Positions 51,327 through 59,871 of a DNA stretch of 64,000 nt are shown here, piece after piece. Each line of letters starts with the position of its first letter. The first letter of the stretch is position 1. The position numbers and the translations under genes are program-made. Below the pieces are notes generated by a model. It saw only the letters and a list, made by a program, of their open reading frames with translations. It was not told where the DNA came from and did no database searches. This stretch comes from CAITUY01 sp964611575 (lineage in GTDB: Bacteria; Verrucomicrobiota; Kiritimatiellia; CAIKKV01; CAITUY01), in the NCBI GenBank assembly GCA_964611575.1, contig CAZTAJ010000007.1, forward strand, positions 1 to 64,000, given 5' to 3'.

Positions 51327-53594
51327 CTACCGGACTTCAAACTCTTTTCTAAACACGGCCACGGACTTATTCGCCGGCCACTGGGTGGACACCCATACAC
51401 CCAGAGGCTTGGCCTGCATGTCGACGAAGGGATGGGGCGACGTCCAGATGTGCGGCGGCATCGGAGGGCCTTCCACCATGCTATTGCCGGTGTAGGCCCA
51501 CGTACGGGTATCGAATCCGGGCCGTTGCCAGGCATCGCCGGCCGGCCGGAACTCGAATTGCCAGTCACCGTCCGTCATGACATACCCCTGGTGGGTGCGC
51601 AGGCAGGCTTGGACCCACTCCGGATACTGCTTGTGCCGCGATTCGATGGCCAACACGTGGGCTCCGCGTCCAAGGGTTACGGGGGCGATGCCGAAGGCCT
51701 GGGGATCGTTCACTTCCACCACCACCCGGTCATCAACAAAGCCGCGGGCCTGATTGACGCAAAACAGGCTCATCAACGCGTTGGTCGGGCTCTCGTGGAA
51801 CCACAGCAGCAGCTCCGCGTACTTGACGGCGGCGGGATCCTTCTCCGTGGCGGCAAACTGCCGATAGAGCGGCCGCGCCGCGTCAATGCCGTCCAATTGT
51901 TCGAGGTAGGCAATCTGTCGCAATCGAAGCATCGGCACAAACGGTACGTTGACGTTCTTATTCAGATAACGATCGATGGCCTGATACGCCCGCCGGTAGT
52001 CACCGAAACGCTCATAGTTGGCCAGATCCAGCATGATGGTGCCCTGCTCCATCGGGTCCGAGGGAAGCGCCCTGCGTTCCGACGTGGCTTCGGCGGATGG
52101 CGCCGCGGCCGGTTTGTCGAGATAGTAGAACGCCACGCTTTCCATAAGCCCGTGGCTGGCCTGATCCGGCCCCCGCTCGAATTGGACATCGACGCTGGAA
52201 ACAAAAGCCGGCGCGTCTTCCGTATGTATCCTGTACTGCACGGTACGGAACGGCGATTTGAAGACCAGGCCATGCAGCGGCCGGGTCAGGTTGTTCTTGT
52301 AGTACCAGGCGCAGTTGAAATAGTCCTCCAGCCCGGTCCCCCGCCATTGAGGCGTTGCCGCCCCATCGGTCCTGATCGTTTCATCCCCCTCCAATAACCA
52401 CCAGGTTCGGTCAAAGTTGATCACGCCCAGCAGGCAGCCCACGTACTTGCCTCTGCCCTGCGCTTGCAGGACCGAATGCGGCCGACCGGTCTCGGTGGGC
52501 TCGGTCCGGCTCCAGGAGGCGTGGAAGTAACCGGGCGAAGAGAGCCTGTCAGAAGGAGATGGGTGGCAAGTGGAAGTCGAACACTGAACGCTCACCTCGG
52601 TCTTCGCCAGATTCTCGATCTCGATCCGCGCATTCTTCTTGAATGGCATCGGGAACCGACAGGCAAACACCCCGTTGCTCAACCCGAAGAACCGTGATTC
52701 GAAAGACGGCGAGAACCACAGGTCACCGCACAGGGGCCCCAATGGCACGGTCACACTCGCCTGGGCCGCGTCGTCCCATGTGATCCGGACGAGCAGATCG
52801 CGCGACGACACCACCGCATTTGAATCCACAGCCGTAAAGGAAAACTCAAGGCCGTTCAGGACGGCCGGCCCCGGAATCGCCTCGAACGCCCGACGCTGGC
52901 CCGGCGGCACGACAATCTGCCCTCTGCCCACTGCCCTCTGCCCGATGCCCTCTGCCCACTCCCACGTCGCGGCATATCGCTCGAGGGCGGCCAGGTGTTC
53001 GGGGGCCAGGCGCGCGGGAAATGACTCGACCGATTGTTCCGCTGTCGTCCGGGCCCAGTTAAGTTGGTAGAACAACCGGGGGCCCCCTTGGCGCGAGAAG
53101 TCCGCCCCGTCTGCAAGGATTCGCAGACGCTTGTTGAACGTCAGCGGGACATAGCACCACCAACAGGACTGCTCGTAACGACACAGCGGCGGCACCAATC
53201 CGGGGGCCTTGCCTTTCTGCAACTCACTCACGGTCGCATCGATTCGGGGCGTCTTCTCGTTATCGAAGAAGAACTGCAGTCGCTGCTTGGCGTCTTTGCC
53301 GCCGGTTGTCCAGAAACGCGTGACAACCCCCGGGCCCTTGAGATCCGCCAGAACAGCCCAGCCGTCCGACCCCTTGTCGGTGAAGTTGTTGAAGTCGTCG
53401 TTGCCCCCCGAACGGTCGAACGACGAAATCAATGTCGATGAGGGCACGTCCAGACGCGCCATCCGATCCGGGGTGGTCAGGGTCGACAAGAACTGCCCAT
53501 AACCAAGAGAGGGGCGCCGGTCGCCGCACCCCGTCAGCAAGGCAACAGCAGCCAGTATGACGCCAGTCCCGACAAACCGTTGAATCGGTCTCAT
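51327..53594 (-). CDS. GH172/DUF2961-family lipoprotein hydrolase
   Basis: 755 residues from the ATG at 53594 (AAGGAGACC upstream). Lipoprotein signal with lipobox LLTGC. The main domain matches DUF2961, now glycoside hydrolase family 172 (fructofuranosidases and arabinofuranosidases): SSFDRSGGNDDFNNF, GPGVVTRFWTT, GTGLEDYFNCAWYY and YRIHTEDAPAF ... VQFERG, the last two holding likely catalytic Glu residues. A C-terminal extension (from about 600) looks like a carbohydrate-binding region. Residues around 215-232 come from a 7-bp-period repeat. Substrate unknown. Confidence 0.85.
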   Translation of the reverse strand: MRPIQRFVGTGVILAAVALLTGCGDRRPSLGYGQFLSTLTTPDRMARLDVPSSTLISSFDRSGGNDDFNNFTDKGSDGWAVLADLKGPGVVTRFWTTGGKDAKQRLQFFFDNEKTPRIDATVSELQKGKAPGLVPPLCRYEQSCWWCYVPLTFNKRLRILADGADFSRQGGPRLFYQLNWARTTAEQSVESFPARLAPEHLAALERYAATWEWAEGIGQRAVGRGQIVVPPGQRRAFEAIPGPAVLNGLEFSFTAVDSNAVVSSRDLLVRITWDDAAQASVTVPLGPLCGDLWFSPSFESRFFGLSNGVFACRFPMPFKKNARIEIENLAKTEVSVQCSTSTCHPSPSDRLSSPGYFHASWSRTEPTETGRPHSVLQAQGRGKYVGCLLGVINFDRTWWLLEGDETIRTDGAATPQWRGTGLEDYFNCAWYYKNNLTRPLHGLVFKSPFRTVQYRIHTEDAPAFVSSVDVQFERGPDQASHGLMESVAFYYLDKPAAAPSAEATSERRALPSDPMEQGTIMLDLANYERFGDYRRAYQAIDRYLNKNVNVPFVPMLRLRQIAYLEQLDGIDAARPLYRQFAATEKDPAAVKYAELLLWFHESPTNALMSLFCVNQARGFVDDRVVVEVNDPQAFGIAPVTLGRGAHVLAIESRHKQYPEWVQACLRTHQGYVMTDGDWQFEFRPAGDAWQRPGFDTRTWAYTGNSMVEGPPMPPHIWTSPHPFVDMQAKPLGVWVSTQWPANKSVAVFRKEFEVR
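52915..52963. repeat. 7-bp-period repeat inside the GH172-like gene
   Basis: Seven consecutive 7-base units, mostly CTCTGCC alternating with CACTGCC and CGATGCC. In the minus-strand frame this gives GIGQRAVGRGQ-type residues between two conserved parts of the hydrolase. Confidence 0.75.
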
Positions 53595-53681
53595 GGATTC
53601 GGTCTCCTTATACCTGCTAATCATGCACCGCGCCGCGTGACGGGCACAAGCAAAAGCACATGCCTCACTCACACCCTGTGG

Positions 53682-53757
53682 GCGCGCCACCCCGTGGCGC
53701 GCGCCTGCGCACCCCCCCACCTCCCACCTTCCGCCCCCCTCCCCCCTTGCACCTTCC
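53682..53757. repeat. GC-rich hairpin followed by 7-bp-period units, intergenic
   Basis: GCGCGCCAC (53682-53690) pairs with GTGGCGCGC (53694-53702) across a 3-base loop. Six degenerate 7-base units follow, starting with two CCCACCT copies. The 253-base gap between the divergent GH172-like and glycosyltransferase genes (53595-53847) contains this and no credible gene. Confidence 0.6.
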
Positions 53758-53847
53758 ATCCTGTGGCGCTCCCCACAAATCACTGGTTTGCAGCCTTTCC
53801 ATGCGTTAAACTTCAACCACTTTTGCCATTCAGGACAAGGGGAATTG

Positions 53848-54891
53848 ATGGGCGACTTTGTCTCATTCGTCATACCAACGCTGAATTCCGAGCCGATCCT
53901 GGCCCAGTGCCTGAAATCCATCCGCATGCAGGACGTCGCTCCCGACTGCTATGAAATCCTCATAGCCGACGGCGGTTCAGCCGACCGCACGGTAGAGGTG
54001 GCGGCCCAACACGGCTGTCGCCTGATCGAGGCCAGGGGTCTGCTGGCCGAAGAGGCGAAGAAGGCGGCGTTCGCCCAAGCCAAGGGCGACTACATCGCCC
54101 TCGTCGATACGGACAACGAAGTGGCAAACGCCGACTGGTTACGCCGGGCACTCGACGCCCTCCACCAGCACCCCGACGCGCTGGGCTTCGAATCCTACTA
54201 CTTGAAGCACCCCCTCGACACGCACCTGAACCGCCTCCTCACCACGGACATCCTGGGAACGGACCCCTGCGCCCGCAGCATGTCGAGCGAATTGCGCCTC
54301 CTGGAACGGGGCGCCGATGGCGTTGAAGTGTTCGAATTGCCGGCCAATGGCGCCTACCCAACAGGGGCCAACGGATTCATTTTCCGCAAGGAACTGTTGA
54401 AAAGCGTCGACCCGAATGAGCCCTATCATGAGGCGGCCTTCTTCCCCACGCTCATTCACCAAGGCAGGCGCAAACTGCTCAAGGTCCAGGGCAGCGGCGT
54501 CTACCACCATTACGTGCGTGGATTCGGCGACTTCCTCCGTAAACGCCGACGCAACACCATCAACTACATGATGCGCAAGCAGGAAGTCTCCGTCACCTGG
54601 GATAGTGAGTCGTTCCCCTGGCGCAAACTGTGGGCGCTGGCCTATAACGGAACGTTCGTGGGCCCCTGCCTGGAGGGTGTGTTCAAGGCGATCGCCCGGC
54701 GCAGCGCCGAGTGGCTGCTCTATCCGGTCGTCGCCTTCGTATCCGCGTTCGGGGTTGCAGTCGGCCTGGTCGACTATTGGCGCACGGGCTCCCAGGAAGG
54801 GGCGAAGCGCATGTCCATGCGACTCGGCGCCGAAATGCACCGCACCGGCCAGGCCGGAGGTCGTCCATGCCGGACCGATTGCGGACGTTGA
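53848..54891 (+). CDS. Family 2 glycosyltransferase
   Basis: 347 residues from the ATG at 53848 (AAGGGG upstream). N-terminal GT-A fold with VSFVIPTLNSEPILAQCL, the acidic IADGGSADRT and a DTDN metal-binding-type motif near residue 90. A C-terminal hydrophobic segment (WLLYPVVAFVSAFGVAVGLV) suggests membrane association. It opens the strand run that leads into the heptose genes and probably uses a sugar nucleotide from it. Donor and acceptor cannot be told. Confidence 0.88.
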   Translation: MGDFVSFVIPTLNSEPILAQCLKSIRMQDVAPDCYEILIADGGSADRTVEVAAQHGCRLIEARGLLAEEAKKAAFAQAKGDYIALVDTDNEVANADWLRRALDALHQHPDALGFESYYLKHPLDTHLNRLLTTDILGTDPCARSMSSELRLLERGADGVEVFELPANGAYPTGANGFIFRKELLKSVDPNEPYHEAAFFPTLIHQGRRKLLKVQGSGVYHHYVRGFGDFLRKRRRNTINYMMRKQEVSVTWDSESFPWRKLWALAYNGTFVGPCLEGVFKAIARRSAEWLLYPVVAFVSAFGVAVGLVDYWRTGSQEGAKRMSMRLGAEMHRTGQAGGRPCRTDCGR

Positions 54892-54961
54892 CGTTACCGC
54901 TATTGTGTGGGATTTTCATGTGACAGGGCGACGTCTCAAGAAACCCGCCGGGAGTCGAAAG

Positions 54962-55951
54962 ATGCTATTGGGAACGAAGGTCAAACGTGTGTTCGTAACC
55001 GGAGGCGCCGGGTTCATCGGCAGTCATGTTGTGGACCTCCTCATGCGCCAGGGATACGAGACGCGGGCTTACGACAATCTTTCCAACGGGCACCAGGAGT
55101 TCATCCAGCAGCATATCGGCCGTCCGGGCTTTGATTTCGTCAAGGCCGATCTGGGCGACATGGACCGGCTCGCCGAAGCAATGGCCGGGTATGACCTGGT
55201 GTGGCATCTGGCGGCCAATACGGACATTATCGGCGGGGCGGAACAGCCGCGTCGCGACCTGCGCGACTGCGTCATCGGCACATTCAATGTCCTTGAGGCC
55301 ATGCGGGCGAATGGCATTCGTGATGTTCTGTTTTCATCGACCGGCGCCGTCTACGGGGACCTCTGCGCGGAGACGGCCCGGGACGAGTCGTGCGGGCCCC
55401 TGTTGCCTGTATCGACCTATGCGGCCGGCAAGATCGGAAGCGAAGCCTTCGTGTCATCGTTTTGTCACCTGTACGGTCTGCACGCCTGGATCTTCCGCTT
55501 CGGCAACGTGATTGGAGCGCGCATGACACATGGCGTGATCTTCGATTTCGTCCGGCGGCTGACGGCCAACCCTCGTGAATTGCTGATCAAGGGCGACGGC
55601 CGGCAGGAGAAGAACTACTTCCTGGTCGAGGAGTGCATCGCGGGCATGGCGCATGCTTTTCGGGAAGTCGCCATGACCGGCGACGCCCCGTGCGATATAT
55701 TCAATCTGGGCACATCTTCGATCACCCGGGTGGTCGACCTCGCAGAGATCGTCAAGGCGGAGATGAACCTGCCTGAGGCACGGATTGTCATCGAAGGGAC
55801 GCGGCGGGCTTGGCCCGGCGATCAGCCGCGGGTCCATATCTCCGTCGACAAGATCGAGCGACATGGGTGGCGGGCGCGGCTGACATCGAACGAGGCGGTT
55901 CATGTGGCCGTCCGCAGAATGCTCGGCAAAGACGACGGGATAGTAGGATGA
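54962..55951 (+). CDS. NAD-dependent sugar epimerase/dehydratase
   Basis: 329 residues from the ATG at 54962 (GGGAG upstream). Extended SDR family: NAD loop VTGGAGFIGSHVVD, HLAANTD, and the catalytic Ser...Tyr-x3-Lys set (SSTGAVYGD, STYAAGKIGSE, with YAAGK as the Tyr-Lys pair). It acts on a nucleoside diphosphate sugar, probably as a 4-epimerase or similar. It lies upstream of the GmhA-like gene by 15 bases, so its substrate may be the heptose nucleotide or a related sugar. Confidence 0.9.
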   Translation: MLLGTKVKRVFVTGGAGFIGSHVVDLLMRQGYETRAYDNLSNGHQEFIQQHIGRPGFDFVKADLGDMDRLAEAMAGYDLVWHLAANTDIIGGAEQPRRDLRDCVIGTFNVLEAMRANGIRDVLFSSTGAVYGDLCAETARDESCGPLLPVSTYAAGKIGSEAFVSSFCHLYGLHAWIFRFGNVIGARMTHGVIFDFVRRLTANPRELLIKGDGRQEKNYFLVEECIAGMAHAFREVAMTGDAPCDIFNLGTSSITRVVDLAEIVKAEMNLPEARIVIEGTRRAWPGDQPRVHISVDKIERHGWRARLTSNEAVHVAVRRMLGKDDGIVG

Positions 55952-55966
55952 AGGGACTTTAGGACC

Positions 55967-56569
55967 ATGGAATTCATTGCCAGACACCTGGACGAGACAC
56001 AGCGCATCGTGCGACAGTTGGACCCTCAGGCCATTCGCCGGGTGGTCGACCTTCTGGTTGACCTGCGGCAGCGTGGAGGCCGTCTATTCCTCCTGGGGGT
56101 GGGCGGAAGCGCCGCCAACTGCTCGCATGCCGTGAACGATTTCAGGAAGCTGACCGGAATCGAGGCCTACGCGCCCACGGACAATGTCTCGGAACTGACC
56201 GCCCGCATCAACGATGAGGGGTGGGCCGGCGTGTTTGTCGGCTGGCTCAAAGCAAGCCGGCTCAAAGCAGACGACATGATCTTCATCATGTCCGTGGGGG
56301 GCGGGGACTTGGAGAGGAATGTCAGTCCGAACCTGGTTGAGGCGCTCACCTACGCCAAGGATGTGGGCGCCCGAATCGTGGGGATTGTGGGCCGAAACGG
56401 CGGGTATACGGCGAAGGTGGCCACCGCCTGTGTGATTGTCCCGACGGTCAATCCGGAGTCGGTGACGCCTCATACGGAGGCTTTCCAAGCCGTGGTGTGG
56501 CACTTGATCGTATCCCATCCCGCGCTTAAGTCCGCGGCCACGAAGTGGGAATCGGTGGCCGGTAAATGA
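55967..56569 (+). CDS. gmhA: SIS-domain protein, GmhA-like (sedoheptulose 7-phosphate isomerase type)
   Basis: 200 residues. The SIS (sugar isomerase) fold is clear: LFLLGVGGSAANCSHAVNDF near residue 40, FIMSVGGGDLERNVSPNLVEAL near residue 105, and VGIVGRNGGYTAKVATACVIVP. GmhA converts sedoheptulose 7-phosphate to D-glycero-D-manno-heptose 7-phosphate. The assignment rests on the adjacent heptose kinase, nucleotidyltransferase and phosphatase genes. It ends 19 bases before the transaldolase start. Confidence 0.85.
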   Translation: MEFIARHLDETQRIVRQLDPQAIRRVVDLLVDLRQRGGRLFLLGVGGSAANCSHAVNDFRKLTGIEAYAPTDNVSELTARINDEGWAGVFVGWLKASRLKADDMIFIMSVGGGDLERNVSPNLVEALTYAKDVGARIVGIVGRNGGYTAKVATACVIVPTVNPESVTPHTEAFQAVVWHLIVSHPALKSAATKWESVAGK

Positions 56570-56588
56570 GGGGAGAGGAGTGGCGGCT

Positions 56589-57350
56589 ATGAACACGGCG
56601 GGCGACAAGCACGAAACGACGGGCGGCGGCACGATCCCACCGCTTCAGGATCTGAAGGTCAAAATCTTCTCCGATGGGGCGGACCTGGATTCGATCATCG
56701 CGGCATACAACCGGAAACTGGTCAAAGGCTTCACAACCAACCCGACCCTGATGTGCAAGGCCGGCGTCACCAACTACATCACCTTCGCACGGGAAGTGCT
56801 CCGGGTCGTCCCCGACCTGCCGGTCTCTTTCGAGGTCTTCTCGGACGACTTTGAGGGCATGCGGCGGCAGGCGGCCAAACTGGCGGAGTTGGGCGACAAT
56901 GTGTATGTGAAGATCCCCGTCACGAACACCAAACGCGAATCCGCCGCCCCCTTGATTCGCGACTTGGCCAAAGCAGGACTGAAGCTCAACATCACGGCCA
57001 TGCTCTCGTTGAGGCAGGTCCGGGAGGTCGCCGCCGCGTTGAACCCCGCCGTGCCGGCATTCGTCTCCGTGTTTGCGGGACGCATCGCCGACAGCGGCCG
57101 TGATCCGCTGCCGATCATGAAGGAGGCGCTGAGCATCCTGCGTCCCTTCCCCGTCGCCGAGTTGATCTGGGCCAGCCCACGCGAGGCCTTGAACCTGATC
57201 CAGGCGAACGACATCGGGTGTCACATCATCACCATTACCCCGGACTTGCTGGCCAAGGCCGCCAATTTCGGCAAGGACCTCGAGGAGTACTCGCTGGACA
57301 CGGTGAAGATGTTTTACAACGATGCCGTCAAGAGTGGCTTCAGTATCTAG
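56589..57350 (+). CDS. tal: Transaldolase-family protein
   Basis: 253 residues from the ATG at 56589, with GAGGAG 8 bases before it; a GTG 9 bases earlier is possible. A short TalC/FSA-type barrel: KIFSDGADLDSII, KGFTTNPTLM, the Schiff-base lysine at about residue 108 in VYVKIPVT, and FAGRIADSGRDPLPIM. Transaldolase exchanges three-carbon units between sugar phosphates and could produce sedoheptulose 7-phosphate for the GmhA-like enzyme next door. Fructose-6-phosphate aldolase activity is an alternative. Confidence 0.88.
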   Translation: MNTAGDKHETTGGGTIPPLQDLKVKIFSDGADLDSIIAAYNRKLVKGFTTNPTLMCKAGVTNYITFAREVLRVVPDLPVSFEVFSDDFEGMRRQAAKLAELGDNVYVKIPVTNTKRESAAPLIRDLAKAGLKLNITAMLSLRQVREVAAALNPAVPAFVSVFAGRIADSGRDPLPIMKEALSILRPFPVAELIWASPREALNLIQANDIGCHIITITPDLLAKAANFGKDLEEYSLDTVKMFYNDAVKSGFSI

Positions 57351-57361
57351 GAGTACACCCC

Positions 57362-58399
57362 ATGATTATCACACGCACACCCTTTCGCATCACCCTTGGA
57401 GGCGGTGGCACGGACCTTCCATCGTTCTACGAACAGCACGGCGGCTTCGTGTTCACGATGGCCATCAACAAGTTCATGTACGTGTTCCTGCACCGGTTAC
57501 CAGTGACGGAACGGAGATCGATCATCCGCTACTCGCAAGTTGAGTACGTGAACAGCTATGAAGAGATCAAGCACCCCCTGGCGCGCGAGGTGTTGCGATT
57601 GCACGACGTCCGGGAATACATCGAACTGAGCAGCATGGCCGACCTGCCGGCGCGCACAGGGCTGGGATCCTCGGGTGCCTATCTCGTCGGCCTGCTGGCC
57701 GCCGTGCGGGCGTACCGGAGGAAGTCCATTGAACCGGCCGAGATCGCGGAAGAAGCCTGCCGGATCGAGATGGACATCCTGAAGGAGGCGGTGGGCAAGC
57801 AGGATCAGTATATCGCGGCCTTTGGCGGCTTCCGGACACTCGAGATCGACAAACAGGGCCACGTCGAGGTGGGAACCGTGCCCGTGGACTTCATGATGGC
57901 CGCCGAACTCGCCCAGAAAGCCCGCGTCTACTATACCGGCATCCAGCGTTCGGCAACCGCCGTGCTCAAGAATCAGGATGACGCCGCCCGGAAAAAGTCG
58001 TCCGGGGACCATGCCCGGGTGATCGACAACCTCTGCCGCATCAAGGACCTGGGGCGAGAGATCTGCCAGGCATTCAAGAACCGCGATCTGGACGCCTTCG
58101 GCCGGCTCATGGATGAGCATTGGCAATGCAAACGCAACATGTCAAAGATGATCACCCTCTCCGTCCTGGAGGACCTCTACGCCAACCTGAAAAAGGACTT
58201 CGGGGTGCTGGGCGGGAAGTTGATCGGCGCGGGCGGCGGCGGCTTCTTCATGCTCTATTGCCCGACCCGGGGGCGCGAACTGGATGAGTTCATGGCAAAG
58301 CAGGGCATGCCGCGCGTCAGCTTCTTCCCCTCTCTCAAAGGGGTCAGCCTGGTCAGCGATATGACTGAACTCGACGACTTTGATGCTCAAGTCGGATAG
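57362..58399 (+). CDS. hddA: GHMP kinase, HddA-like (heptose 7-phosphate kinase)
   Basis: 345 residues from the ATG at 57362 with AGGAG 8 bases before. GHMP signatures: TPFRITLGGGGTDLPSFY at the start, LPARTGLGSSGAYLVGLLAA near residue 100 and GAGGGGFFMLYCP near the C-terminus. HddA phosphorylates D-glycero-D-manno-heptose 7-phosphate at C1 (alpha). The N-terminal signature and operon partners favour this over galactokinase or fucokinase. Confidence 0.88.
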   Translation: MIITRTPFRITLGGGGTDLPSFYEQHGGFVFTMAINKFMYVFLHRLPVTERRSIIRYSQVEYVNSYEEIKHPLAREVLRLHDVREYIELSSMADLPARTGLGSSGAYLVGLLAAVRAYRRKSIEPAEIAEEACRIEMDILKEAVGKQDQYIAAFGGFRTLEIDKQGHVEVGTVPVDFMMAAELAQKARVYYTGIQRSATAVLKNQDDAARKKSSGDHARVIDNLCRIKDLGREICQAFKNRDLDAFGRLMDEHWQCKRNMSKMITLSVLEDLYANLKKDFGVLGGKLIGAGGGGFFMLYCPTRGRELDEFMAKQGMPRVSFFPSLKGVSLVSDMTELDDFDAQVG

Positions 58400-58409
58400 G
58401 CGGGCCGAG

Positions 58410-59123
58410 ATGATGCAGGTTGTGATCCTCGCCGGTGGTCTCGGGACTCGCCTGAGAAACGTGGCCCCGAATGTGCCGAAATCGCTGGTGCCCGTGGCGG
58501 GACGCCCCTTTGTGGACCACCAATTGGCCCTATTGCGGCAACAGGGGTTCACCCGTGTCCTGATGTGCGTGGGCCATGGCGCCGACCTGATCGAACGGCA
58601 CGTCGGGAACGGGCAGGCCAGCGGGGTCACGGTCACGTTCTCCCGCGAAGACCCGGCTCGTCTGCTGGGCACCGGCGGCGCCTTGATCAACGCGCTGCCG
58701 CTGTTGGAGGACGAGTTCCTGGTCCTGTATGGCGATTCGTACCTGCCCACGGACTACGCGGCGATCGTCCGGGCCTTCCGGGAAAGCGGCTGCCCAGCCC
58801 TGATGAGCGTCTATCGCAACCAGGGCCGGTGGGACCGCAGCAACGTGCGCGTGGCCGATGGTCGCGTGGTGTTCTACTCCAAGTCAGCCGAAGCGGCTGA
58901 GGTGGACTGCATCGACTACGGACTATCCGCCTACCGACGGCACGTTCTGGAAGCGTTGCGTGGGACTCCGCTGCCGCTCGATCTGGCAGCGCTGCAGCGG
59001 GACTTGGTGGCGCGCGGAGAGATGGCGGCCCATGTGGTGCCTGATCGTTTCTACGAAATCGGCAAACCGGAAGGGTTGGCTGAAGTTGACCGTCTGCTGA
59101 GCGTTGCCGGAGTCGCACCATGA
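58410..59123 (+). CDS. hddC: Sugar-1-phosphate nucleotidyltransferase, HddC-like
   Basis: 237 residues from the ATG at 58410 (a second ATG follows directly). Nucleotidyltransferase signature VVILAGGLGTRLRNVAPNVPKSLVPVAGRPF is at the N-terminus, as in HddC and related enzymes, with GTGGALINAL and LYGDSYLPTD further on. It would join heptose 1-phosphate to a nucleotide, GDP in the known pathway. It overlaps the GmhB-like gene by 4 bases. Confidence 0.85.
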   Translation: MMQVVILAGGLGTRLRNVAPNVPKSLVPVAGRPFVDHQLALLRQQGFTRVLMCVGHGADLIERHVGNGQASGVTVTFSREDPARLLGTGGALINALPLLEDEFLVLYGDSYLPTDYAAIVRAFRESGCPALMSVYRNQGRWDRSNVRVADGRVVFYSKSAEAAEVDCIDYGLSAYRRHVLEALRGTPLPLDLAALQRDLVARGEMAAHVVPDRFYEIGKPEGLAEVDRLLSVAGVAP

Positions 59124-59740
59124 AACCCGCACTGTTCATTGACCGGGATGGCACCCTGAACGAGATGGTATACGACGAAACGCACGGCCTGCTGGATTCG
59201 CCGCGCCGGCCGGAACAGGTCAGGATGATCGCGGGTGCCGGTCGATTCCTCCGGGAAGTGCGAGGCCTGGGATACCTGATCATCGTGGCGACCAATCAGC
59301 CCGGAATCGCGAAAGGCACGCTGACCGTCGAGGAACTGGAAGCCGTGAATGCCCGGCTGAAGGCCCAGTTGGAGAATGAAGGAGGCCGGTGGGACGATCT
59401 GTTCTATTGTCCCCACCACCCGGCGGGCGACACGATCGCGAGGCCGGAATTTGCCGTGGCATGTAAATGCAGGAAACCGATGCCAGGCATGCTTCTGGAG
59501 GCCGCCCGCAAATGGGCTATCGACCTGCCCCGCAGTTGGATGATCGGGGACGGGCTGAACGACATTGAGTGCGGCCAGTCGGCAGGCGTACGGACGGCCC
59601 TCGTGACTCAACTCAAGATCGAGCACATCGAACGTTTTCTTGCATGGAAGCAGGGGCCACCGACACGAATCGCAGGAACGCTGGAAACCCTGCTCCCGGA
59701 CCTCCAAGAATCGATCTCTGGCTCACTTGTGTTGACCTGA
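59120..59740 (+). CDS. gmhB: HAD phosphatase, GmhB-like (heptose 1,7-bisphosphate 7-phosphatase)
   Basis: 206 residues. HAD motif I is FIDRDGTLNE (Asp8, Asp10), motif II lies in VATNQPGIAKG, and motif IV is MIGDGLNDIECG. The zinc loop typical of GmhB is present: YCPHHPAG and later CKCRKP. It would remove the 7-phosphate of heptose 1,7-bisphosphate. Its start overlaps hddC by 4 bases. It is the last gene of the heptose operon. Confidence 0.9.
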   Translation: MKPALFIDRDGTLNEMVYDETHGLLDSPRRPEQVRMIAGAGRFLREVRGLGYLIIVATNQPGIAKGTLTVEELEAVNARLKAQLENEGGRWDDLFYCPHHPAGDTIARPEFAVACKCRKPMPGMLLEAARKWAIDLPRSWMIGDGLNDIECGQSAGVRTALVTQLKIEHIERFLAWKQGPPTRIAGTLETLLPDLQESISGSLVLT

Positions 59741-59813
59741 GCACCCTGAAGCAAGCACCGACCGTCATCGCCCTGCTTCCACGTGCCAATCTTCCCGTCC
59801 GCCACAAAGCCGG

Positions 59814-59841
59814 TTGACCTCACACATGTATCGGTTATTAT
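59814..59841 (+). promoter_or_regulatory. Promoter of the DUF4143 ATPase gene
   Basis: TTGACC (59814-59819), 16 bases, TATTAT (59836-59841). A dyad ATGGAA-N7-TTCCAT (59840-59858) covers the predicted start of transcription. This also argues for translation from the ATG at 59872. Confidence 0.55.
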
Positions 59842-59871
59842 GGAATGGTAACTTCCATATTGAGGCGCAAA

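Noticed and set aside
57218..57361. Upstream extension of the HddA-like frame
   Set aside because: It overlaps the transaldolase in another frame; the ATG at 57362 has a proper ribosome site and starts exactly at the GHMP signature.
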